From contig URCD01000080.1 in assembly GCA_900546215.1 (NCBI GenBank), forward strand, positions 1-11,189: DNA of 11,189 nt, given 5' to 3'. Made by a program: the position numbers and the translations under genes. The notes under the pieces were generated by a model, which worked only from the letters and a program-made list of their open reading frames with translations, ran no database searches and was not told the DNA's origin. Below are positions 5,217-11,189 of the stretch, piece by piece; positions within the stretch are counted from its first letter, which is position 1, and the number at the start of each line of letters is the position of its first letter. This DNA is from an uncultured Eubacteriales bacterium (lineage in GTDB: Bacteria; Bacillota; Clostridia; Lachnospirales; Anaerotignaceae).

Positions 5217-6575
5217 ATGAGGTTTAAAGCAAACCATAGCGGATATTCCGTTTTTTATTCAAAATTGTTTTCAATTATATGTCCTATTGCATTACAACAG
5301 TTAATGTTAGCAGCAGTTAGTGCTTCAGATGCGCTTATGCTTGGTTTTGTTAATCAAAACTCTCTTTCCGCAGTATCCTTAGCAAGTCAGATTACTTTCG
5401 TTTTCAACTTATTTATGGGAGGATTAACAATAGGTACAAGTATATTAGCGGCGCAGTATTATGGAAAAGGTGATATGGATTCGATTGAAAAAATTTGTGC
5501 TTATGTTATAAAAATTTCGTTTTTTATTTCGTCTCTTTTTTTTCTTGCCTCACTTTTTATTCCACAAATACTTATGCAGATATTTACAAAAGAAACAACA
5601 CTAATTGATGGAGGTATTATCTATTTACGCATTGTAGCAGCTTCTTATTTATTTACTGGTATTTCTCAAATCTATTTGTGCATTTTAAAAAATACCGGGT
5701 ATGCAATAAAAAGTATGGTCATTGGCTCAAGTGCTGTAATTATCAATATTTTCTTAAACGCAGCACTCATTTTCGGTTTATTATTTTTTCCTAAAATGGG
5801 CATTGCAGGCGCAGCATTAGCAACTTCTGTTTCTAAATTGATTGAAATGATTTGGACTTATATAGAATCCTTACGGAAAAATCGAGCAAAAATAAAAGTA
5901 AAGTATTGTTTTAGAGTAAATAAGATGCTTGTAAAAGATTACTGGAAATATACAATTCCTATGCTTGGAGATTATATAGTATGGGGATGTGGATTCACAA
6001 TGTATTCTATTATCATGGGACATTTAGGGAGTGACGCGGTTGCTGCTAACTCGATTACTAATATTGTAAAAAATTTGATAGTAAGCTTCTGCACAGGTCT
6101 TGCCAATGGAGGAGGAATAATAATTGGTAATGAATTAGGTACAGGCAATTTAAAACAGGCTAAAATTTACGGAAAACTTCTCTGTAAGCTAGCAGTTATT
6201 AGTGGCATTTTATCAGGCATATTTTTAGTGATAATGTTACCGTTTATTGTGAGTGTAGTAGATTTAAGCCCACAAGCAACGGAGTATCTAAAATATATGT
6301 TAATTCTTTGCGCTTGCTATATGGTTGCAAAGTCAATCAATATGACAACGATTGCTGGAATTTTCCCTGCTGGTGGTGATTCAAAATTTGGATTGATTTG
6401 TGATGCTATAACAATGTGGATATTTGCTGTTCCTGTTGGTTTTTTTGCTGCTTTTTATTTACAGCTTCCAGTGGTAATTGTGTTTTTGATTATAAACTTA
6501 GATGAAGTTGTAAAAGTTCCTGCGGCAGTACTCCATTATAAAAAGTATAGCTGGCTGAAAAATATTACTCGTTAA
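5217..6575 (+). CDS. MATE family efflux transporter
   Basis: This integral membrane protein (452 residues from ATG 5217) has about twelve hydrophobic spans in two homologous halves. Each half opens with the MATE pattern: ICPIALQQLMLAAVSASDALMLG near the N-terminus (residues ~20-42) and the second-half equivalent after YTIPMLGDYIVWG. Typical GLTIGTSILAAQYYGKGD (first half) and GLANGGGIIIGNELGTGN (second half) loops are present. MATE proteins expel cationic drugs and other organic compounds using Na+ or H+ gradients (family knowledge); the substrate here is unknown. The start at 5217 is chosen because AGGAGG (5205-5210) sits 6 bases before it and the promoter lies downstream of the earlier in-frame ATG. 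The divergent HxlR gene is its probable repressor. Sampled lines average about 34% G+C against about 43% in mraY, suggesting separate origin. Confidence 0.93.
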   Translation: MRFKANHSGYSVFYSKLFSIICPIALQQLMLAAVSASDALMLGFVNQNSLSAVSLASQITFVFNLFMGGLTIGTSILAAQYYGKGDMDSIEKICAYVIKISFFISSLFFLASLFIPQILMQIFTKETTLIDGGIIYLRIVAASYLFTGISQIYLCILKNTGYAIKSMVIGSSAVIINIFLNAALIFGLLFFPKMGIAGAALATSVSKLIEMIWTYIESLRKNRAKIKVKYCFRVNKMLVKDYWKYTIPMLGDYIVWGCGFTMYSIIMGHLGSDAVAANSITNIVKNLIVSFCTGLANGGGIIIGNELGTGNLKQAKIYGKLLCKLAVISGILSGIFLVIMLPFIVSVVDLSPQATEYLKYMLILCACYMVAKSINMTTIAGIFPAGGDSKFGLICDAITMWIFAVPVGFFAAFYLQLPVVIVFLIINLDEVVKVPAAVLHYKKYSWLKNITR

Positions 6576-6801
6576 TTGGTATAAAGATAACAAGAAGTGC
6601 TGCTGTCACTCAATATTATTCAGACATGGTGAAACTTCTTTGACCAAGTTAGAATCAAGTCTATACCCTTATTTCATAAAATGCCCTCCTATCCAACGTA
6701 ATCACTAAACTCCGGATAGAAAGGCAAAATTTTTATACTACTATTATTTCTTTATAGCACATAAGCGAATATTAAGGATATAAAACGTAAATCTATTCTG
6801 C
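6576..6801. other. Convergent intergenic region between MATE and ftsW; no intact gene
   Basis: These 226 A+T-rich bases hold no clear terminator for either gene. A 7-bp inverted repeat AAGAAGT/ACTTCTT (6592-6598, 6634-6640) has a 35-base loop and no T-tract. ATCACTA (6701-6707) is the reverse complement of the TAGTGAT heptamer seen at the right window end. CTATCC/GGATAG arms flank it at 6690-6720. The usual dcw neighbour murG is not here. Confidence 0.6.
6606..6677 (-). pseudogene. Possible small-ORF remnant: strong ribosome site, ATG, AAA, then stop
   Basis: On the minus strand AGGAGG (6685-6690) lies 7 bases before ATG (6675-6677), which reads Met-Lys-stop. The same frame then stays open for 20 codons (GYRLDSNLVKEVSPCLNNIE) to TGA at 6606-6608. 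It could be a nonsense-broken gene start or a genuine two-codon minigene. The 20 residues match no family I recognise, and it is too short to be sure. Confidence 0.3.
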
Positions 6802-7995
6802 TTATTTACAGTCCCTTGAAATATTTAAAAGCAGCCCCATTGAAGCCATCATAACAACCAGCGATGTTCCGCCATAGCTTATAAATGGCATAGGCATACC
6901 TGTATTAGGCATTGAATTTGTTACAACGGCAATGTTCATTATGACCTGAATTGCAATCATTGTCGTTATTCCCGTAGCGGCATAGGAGCTGTATTTGTCC
7001 TTAGCCGTCATTGCAATTTTTATTCCTCTCCATATTAGAAGAGCGAACAGCATAATAACGACTACAGCACCTACCAGTCCCAGCTCCTCGCATATAATGG
7101 CAAAAATGATGTCATTATAGCTTTCAGGTATAAATGTTTTCTGACGGCTCTGCCCTATTCCCAGTCCAAACAGCCCGCCTGAAGCCACAGCATATAGCGA
7201 TTGGATAATCTGATAGCCCGAGTCGCTAGGGTCGCTCCAAGGGTCAAGCCAGCCCGTAATACGCGCCCTTCTGTACGGCTCGATAAGTACCAGAACAATA
7301 AAGCCTACAATTCCCATGAGTCCAAAGACGACGAAATTCATAACCTTATTGCTGGCCACAAACATAATCATAAGGCCTACAACCATAACAACTATTCCTG
7401 TAGAAAGGTTTTCTGTAGCGATAAGTATGAAAGCCAGTATGACAGGAAAAGCGCATTTCAGGAACATAATAAAATTTCCATTAAGTAAATTTCGGTTTTT
7501 TATGACATATCCGCTCATAAATATTATTATTATGAACTTGGCAAACTCCGAGGGCTGAAATGACGTTCCTAAAACCTCAAGCCATCTCTGAGAACCCTTT
7601 GTGGCAACACCGACGACAAGCACGACGCCAAGTATTCCGACAATAGCTATGTACGCAAGAATTGATATTCTCCTGAAAAATTCCGTATTGATACTCATAC
7701 AAAGCACCATTGCCACAAAACCAACGACAGCCCACCTTAGCTGGCGGTTAAAGAAGAAAAATTTATCGTTGAAATGTGAATCCGTCATTGCATAATAATA
7801 GCTTGATGAAAAAACCATTACAAGTCCAAACATCACAAGTATAAGCACCAGTATTAAAACCGTATAGTCTATTCCCCTGAATGGGTGCGGGTTTATCAAA
7901 TTCCTCAGATGAATACGGCTTTTATCCGGAATATCATCCTGTTCCCTTCTATGCAGTTGATAGACGTTTCCGTTTTTCTTTCTATAGTCGGCCAT
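6802..7995 (-). CDS. ftsW: FtsW/SpoVE-type peptidoglycan glycosyltransferase (SEDS family)
   Basis: This multi-span membrane enzyme polymerises lipid II into glycan strands together with a cognate class B penicillin-binding protein. From the chosen ATG (397 residues) it has a basic cytoplasmic tail of ~40 residues and then about ten membrane spans. SEDS hallmarks are GSQRWLEVLGTSFQPSEFAK (134-153), ARITGWLDPWSDPSDSGYQI (244-263), the extracytoplasmic IPESYND with the conserved Asp295 equivalent to the catalytic Asp of FtsW/RodA, and IICEELG. The end is GMPMPFISYGGTSLV...LLLNISR. Position after murD argues for FtsW, or the sporulation paralogue SpoVE, over RodA. ATG 7995 is preferred because AGGAGG (8002-8007) lies 6 bases upstream; in-frame ATGs at 8022 and 8031 lack such a site. 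It starts 43 bases after the murD stop, in the same operon. Confidence 0.93.
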   Translation of the reverse strand: MADYRKKNGNVYQLHRREQDDIPDKSRIHLRNLINPHPFRGIDYTVLILVLILVMFGLVMVFSSSYYYAMTDSHFNDKFFFFNRQLRWAVVGFVAMVLCMSINTEFFRRISILAYIAIVGILGVVLVVGVATKGSQRWLEVLGTSFQPSEFAKFIIIIFMSGYVIKNRNLLNGNFIMFLKCAFPVILAFILIATENLSTGIVVMVVGLMIMFVASNKVMNFVVFGLMGIVGFIVLVLIEPYRRARITGWLDPWSDPSDSGYQIIQSLYAVASGGLFGLGIGQSRQKTFIPESYNDIIFAIICEELGLVGAVVVIMLFALLIWRGIKIAMTAKDKYSSYAATGITTMIAIQVIMNIAVVTNSMPNTGMPMPFISYGGTSLVVMMASMGLLLNISRDCK

Positions 7996-8038
7996 GTTTT
8001 GCCTCCTGTAATATATTTCCATTCTATGCAAAAAACAT

Positions 8039-9394
8039 TTAAGCCCTTATAAGCTCTTTGAATATTCTTCCGCGCTGTTCATAATCCTCAAACATACCCC
8101 AGCTTGCGCAGGCAGGTGAAAGAAGTACGCAGTCGCCTTCACTAGCTGCGTTTTTGCATTTATTTATACATTCTTTAAAATCATCAGCAAACTCATAGTC
8201 CTTAAAACCATGCTTTTGGCAGCATTCTGCAATTTTTTGAGCTGTCACACCAATAAGTATAAGCCTTTTAACCCTGCCGTCAAATAATTTAACCCATTCA
8301 TCATAGTCAGAGCCCTTATCATAGCCTCCCCCTATAAGCACAATAGGTTTTTTCATCGCAAGCACCGCTCTTATAGAGGCGTCGGGGTTAGTTCCCTTAG
8401 AGTCATTATAATAATCCACTCCATTGTAGGTTCCGCAATATTCAATACGATGTTCTACTCCGTTAAAATCCCTTAAAACCTCTCTTATATCATCCAGCGG
8501 TACTCCTGCACACACTGCGCAGGCAGACGCGGCCATAGCATTTTCATAGTTATGGATGCCTAAAATTTTAAGCTCATTAACATTTATTAGTATTTCATCA
8601 ATATTATCCCATTTGATATGTATATTATCGCCCTCAAGATATATACCCTCGGAGAGTGTCTCGCCGCTAGAAAAAAAGAAAACTCTTCCATTAGTTTTAG
8701 CCGCCATTTTCCGGCAGATGTCATCCTTTTTATTTAATATAGTGAAGTCAGCCTTTGTTTGGTTCGCAAATATTTTTTCTTTGACAGCAATATAGTTCTC
8801 CATTGTTTTATGCCTGTTAAGGTGGTCGGGTGTTATATTAAGCACCGCAGAAATATGAGGTCTGAAAGTATCTGAAGTCTCAAGCTGAAAACTGCTGATT
8901 TCTGCACAAACATAATCGCCAGTTTTAAGAGTCGGAACCTTTTCACAATAGGCTACCCCGATATTTCCAACTACAGCTGTATTCTTATATTTTTTCTCAA
9001 GCAGAAGTCCTGCCAGGGTTGTAGTAGTTGTCTTTCCATTTGTGCCGGTAATTGCGCACACAGGACAGGCTGTGAGCGTATAGGCCAGTTCAACCTCACT
9101 TATTACCTTTACGCCCACGTCCCTTGCTTTCTGTATAAACGGCAGGTCGCAAGGCACTCCGGGGCTCAGCACAGCATAGTCAAAATCTGTAATTATGTCA
9201 TCCGGGTTTGAGCCGGCGTATATTTTAATTCCAGACTTTTTATAACCATTTATATCATGCAGTTTTATTAATGCCTCCATTGGTTTTATATCCTGCAGTG
9301 TAACATCTGCCCCCAATGAATCCAAAAGCCTAGCGGCAGCTATCCCGCTTCTTGCCATACCGCATACTATAATTTTTTTATCAGCGTAAATCAT
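8039..9394 (-). CDS. murD: UDP-N-acetylmuramoyl-L-alanine--D-glutamate ligase
   Basis: This cytoplasmic ATP-dependent ligase adds D-Glu to UDP-MurNAc-L-Ala. It has 451 residues from ATG 9394, the usual length. Domain 1 (about 1-100) has the nucleotide-binding start IIVCGMARSGIAAARLL; the central ATPase domain has the P-loop GTNGKTTTT (117-125) and the NITPDHLNRH segment; and the C-terminal domain begins after VEHRIEYCG with YYNDSKGTNPDA. The ATG at 9394 is preceded by AAAGGAAG at about 6 bases and gives the normal MurD N-terminus. A TTG at 9442 would add 16 residues overlapping mraY without a ribosome site. It lies 25 bases after mraY and 43 before ftsW, so one transcript is likely. Nothing in the sequence suggests impaired function. 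Confidence 0.96.
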   Translation of the reverse strand: MIYADKKIIVCGMARSGIAAARLLDSLGADVTLQDIKPMEALIKLHDINGYKKSGIKIYAGSNPDDIITDFDYAVLSPGVPCDLPFIQKARDVGVKVISEVELAYTLTACPVCAITGTNGKTTTTTLAGLLLEKKYKNTAVVGNIGVAYCEKVPTLKTGDYVCAEISSFQLETSDTFRPHISAVLNITPDHLNRHKTMENYIAVKEKIFANQTKADFTILNKKDDICRKMAAKTNGRVFFFSSGETLSEGIYLEGDNIHIKWDNIDEILINVNELKILGIHNYENAMAASACAVCAGVPLDDIREVLRDFNGVEHRIEYCGTYNGVDYYNDSKGTNPDASIRAVLAMKKPIVLIGGGYDKGSDYDEWVKLFDGRVKRLILIGVTAQKIAECCQKHGFKDYEFADDFKECINKCKNAASEGDCVLLSPACASWGMFEDYEQRGRIFKELIRA

Positions 9395-9419
9395 TATACT
9401 CTTCCTTTCATTCCCGTTA

Positions 9420-10385
9420 TCAGAATATCTTCTGAGCTCCAAGGAACGCGATAAGGCACGCGATAGCCGTAATTATATAAAACAATGTTACAACCTTTGT
9501 CTCACTCCATCCGCTCAGTTCAAAGTGATGGTGCAGCGGCGCCATTTTAAATACACGTTTTTTGGTCTTTTTATATACGGTAACCTGTATGGCCACAGAT
9601 AAAGTTTCAACCACATATATTATACCTGCAATAAGGATAAACAGAGGCATTTTAAGAATAAACGCGCAGGCTACAACAAATCCTCCCAAGGCAAGCGAAC
9701 CGGTATCTCCCATAAACACCTTAGCAGGATAGGCATTAAATATCAGAAACGCTAAAAGTCCGCCTATCATTGCTCCTCCGGCAGTTACAATACCGTTTCC
9801 GGCCGCATACGCGCACATAGTGAAAAATACGCAGACAATAAGCGTAACACCATCTGCAAGGCCGTCCAAGCCATCAGTAAGATTAACTCCGTTAACAGTA
9901 GCCAGAACTGCCACTATACAGAAGGGAATATACAGTAATCCTAAATTTAATGTAGCTCCGCCTGCGAAAGGAATATAAATTTCCGTACCAACGCCGGATT
10001 TAAAAAGATAAAAGATAAATAAGGCACAGACGATAAGCTGGCCTATTATTTTCTGCATAGGCTTAAGTCCGAGCGAACGCTTTTTAACGACCTTAATATA
10101 ATCGTCTATAAAACCAATGAGCCCAAAACCCAGTGTTACAAGTATTACTGCAATAGTTTCGTGGGTTGGGGTCATAAAAACAGCAGACAGCGCAAAGGCG
10201 ATAAGAAAAGAAATGCCTCCCATTGTTGGCGTCCCCGTTTTCTTTAAGTGCGTCTCGGGGCCATCGTCGCGAACCGTCTGACCGAATTTAAGCCTATGCA
10301 AAAACGGTATAAGCATTGGGCATATAAATATGCCTAGCATAAAAGCTATTATTAATGTATAAATTCCTTTTATTAATAAATTCAT
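9420..10385 (-). CDS. mraY: Phospho-N-acetylmuramoyl-pentapeptide transferase
   Basis: This membrane enzyme transfers phospho-MurNAc-pentapeptide from UDP to undecaprenyl phosphate, making lipid I on the inner leaflet. It has 321 residues and about ten spans. Family motifs are all present: VRDDGPETHLKKTGTPTMGG (38-57), the Mg-binding pair Asp94-Asp95 in IDDYIK, NLTDGLDGLADG (168-179), FMGDTGSLALGG with Asp227, and APLHHHFELSGW with the triple His (285-287). AAAGGAG at 10394-10400, 8 bases upstream, supports the ATG. It sits 25 bases after the murF stop and 25 bases before murD. No promoter is seen within the block, so expression depends on a promoter upstream of murF, which may be lost (see the murF entry). 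Confidence 0.97.
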   Translation of the reverse strand: MNLLIKGIYTLIIAFMLGIFICPMLIPFLHRLKFGQTVRDDGPETHLKKTGTPTMGGISFLIAFALSAVFMTPTHETIAVILVTLGFGLIGFIDDYIKVVKKRSLGLKPMQKIIGQLIVCALFIFYLFKSGVGTEIYIPFAGGATLNLGLLYIPFCIVAVLATVNGVNLTDGLDGLADGVTLIVCVFFTMCAYAAGNGIVTAGGAMIGGLLAFLIFNAYPAKVFMGDTGSLALGGFVVACAFILKMPLFILIAGIIYVVETLSVAIQVTVYKKTKKRVFKMAPLHHHFELSGWSETKVVTLFYIITAIACLIAFLGAQKIF

Positions 10386-10410
10386 TAGTATTACTCCTTT
10401 GATTCAAACC

Positions 10411-11037
10411 TCAAAACTTCTTCAGGTAATCGGCAATTTTATTAAAATGCATGCTGTGAGATGCTTTTAAAAGTATAGTTCCTCTTGGTATAAAGCCTGA
10501 TTTCAAAAATTCGTCAACCGTATGAAAATATCCTGAGTTTTTCATTCCTGCATCTTTTACGCCGTCGTAAATATTAACTGAATCATTCCCAATAGCCGTT
10601 ACTCCGTTAATTCCCTTTGCTGCCGCATAGATGCCGATTTCTTTGTGCATTTCTTTTGAATAATCTCCAAGCTCAAACATATCTCCAAGAATTGCGTATT
10701 TTTCTCCTGAGCAGGAGGCCAAAACGTCTATAGCCGCCTTAGTTGATACAGGATTGGCATTATATGAATCGTCTATCAATACCGCCCCGTTTGAAAGGCT
10801 GAACCTTTCCATTCTCATTCCTGTAGGTGCAAAGCTCTCCAGCCCTCTTTTTATATCATTTATATCCATATTTTGTATAACGCCAACCGCTGCTGCCGCC
10901 ATAGCATTATATACCATATGTCTGCCTGGTACAGATATCATTGTATCAATGCAGCCCTTTGGCGTATGAATTGTACACTTTACACCTTCTAGGCCCATAG
11001 GTTCTATATCAGAAGCCCATATAACACTAATTATCAA
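10411..11037 (-). pseudogene. murF: UDP-MurNAc-tripeptide--D-alanyl-D-alanine ligase, C-terminal fragment only
   Basis: The C-terminal ~205 codons of MurF are clear: WASDIEPMGLEGV, PGRHMVYNAMAAAAVG (end of the central domain), DDSYNANPVSTKAAIDVL, LGDMFELG, the HTVDEF region, and ILLKASHSMHFNKI at the end. Full MurF is about 450 residues; the N-terminal substrate domain and the ATP-binding P-loop are missing. Recognisable homology stops near 11019. The frame runs open to an in-frame TAG at 11086-11088 (TTG at 11037 is only a nominal start, with no ribosome site), and the remaining ~100 bases contain no MurF sequence in any frame. It may be truncated by rearrangement, interrupted by an insertion whose other side lies beyond the window, or a misassembly. 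As MurF is essential, an intact copy is expected elsewhere. The fragment still precedes mraY by the normal 25 bases. Confidence 0.85.
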
Positions 11038-11189
11038 TACATTATATTTTTCATTCTCTATATTTACCTTTTGAGAGTCTATATACTATTTATATGTATG
11101 AATAGGCGCATGCATTTCTGAAAAGAAAGGAATAAAAGTGATTAGGGTTTAGTGATAAGTGATTAGCACCATTCGGTATATTATTTTTT
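11038..11189. other. Non-coding A+T-rich DNA replacing the 5' part of murF
   Basis: All six frames are short or closed here. No transposase, group II intron domain V, or clear terminal inverted repeat is seen. It carries the heptamer array at 11136-11170 and ends in a T-run. It may be the edge of an inserted element or of a rearranged segment. Confidence 0.5.
11136..11170 (+). repeat. Degenerate heptamer tandem repeat (TAGTGAT)
   Basis: Five consecutive 7-base units read AAGTGAT, TAGGGTT, TAGTGAT, AAGTGAT, TAGCACC. Three match the TAGTGAT consensus with at most one change and the outer or second units are decayed. There is no coding potential across it. Confidence 0.6.

Noticed and set aside
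7090..7125. YND instead of the usual HTD at the FtsW catalytic Asp
   Set aside because: The Asp itself is kept, and the residues just before it vary among FtsW/SpoVE proteins.
7996..8031. Upstream ATGs at 8031 and 8022 for ftsW
   Set aside because: No ribosome site precedes them, while ATG 7995 has AGGAGG at 6 bases; the region itself contains that site.
9395..9442. TTG at 9442 as murD start
   Set aside because: It would overlap mraY and add 16 residues not typical of MurD; ATG 9394 gives the normal N-terminus.
11038..11189. Group II intron or insertion-sequence end interrupting murF
   Set aside because: No domain V-like hairpin, transposase sequence or terminal inverted repeat is visible in the 150 bases available; left only as a possibility.

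Overview
The window looks like chromosome of a low-to-mid G+C Gram-positive anaerobe of the class Clostridia. The evidence is strong AGGAGG-type ribosome sites, an S-layer-homology (SLH) protein, a clostridial-style M16 peptidase/dUTPase pair, a YkwD-like CAP-domain secreted protein, and a dcw-type peptidoglycan gene run. The species cannot be fixed from the sequence. No rRNA, tRNA, CRISPR array, transposase or integrase is visible, and no intergenic gap exceeds 300 bases.

Layout. Positions 2-424 (+) are the end of the ATPase domain of an ABC exporter. It meets an SLH protein gene (458-1222, -) at a shared, nearly perfectly palindromic terminator. Next, all on the minus strand, come a DUF378/YuzA small membrane protein (1486-1698), dUTPase (1764-2210) and an M16 zinc peptidase (2179-3462). 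The last two overlap and are probably co-transcribed. Divergent from the peptidase is a secreted CAP-domain protein (3722-4618, +), with its own promoter, a tandem 11-bp repeat at the promoter and a strong terminator. A divergent regulator/efflux pair follows: an HxlR-family repressor (4744-5076, -) and a MATE exporter (5217-6575, +), sharing an inverted-repeat operator that touches the MATE -35 box. This pair is visibly more A+T-rich than its surroundings. The right end is a minus-strand block murF-mraY-murD-ftsW (11037 down to 6802), the lipid I precursor-to-septal-glycan-polymerase segment of a division/cell-wall cluster.

How the genes fit together. MurF, MurD and MraY make UDP-MurNAc-pentapeptide and lipid I, and FtsW polymerises lipid II at the septum. 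The SLH and CAP proteins are exported to the envelope. dUTPase and the M16 peptidase are housekeeping enzymes. HxlR-MATE looks like a self-contained drug or stress export cassette.

The main anomaly is that murF is cut. Only its C-terminal ~200 codons are present. The reading frame closes upstream at 11086-11088, and the rest of the window is non-coding A+T-rich DNA with degenerate heptamer repeats. The usual downstream partner murG is also absent after ftsW. The block therefore appears broken at both ends, by rearrangement, insertion or misassembly. I found no convincing new multi-gene system; the points worth following are the murF break and the small regulatory and repeat structures listed below.
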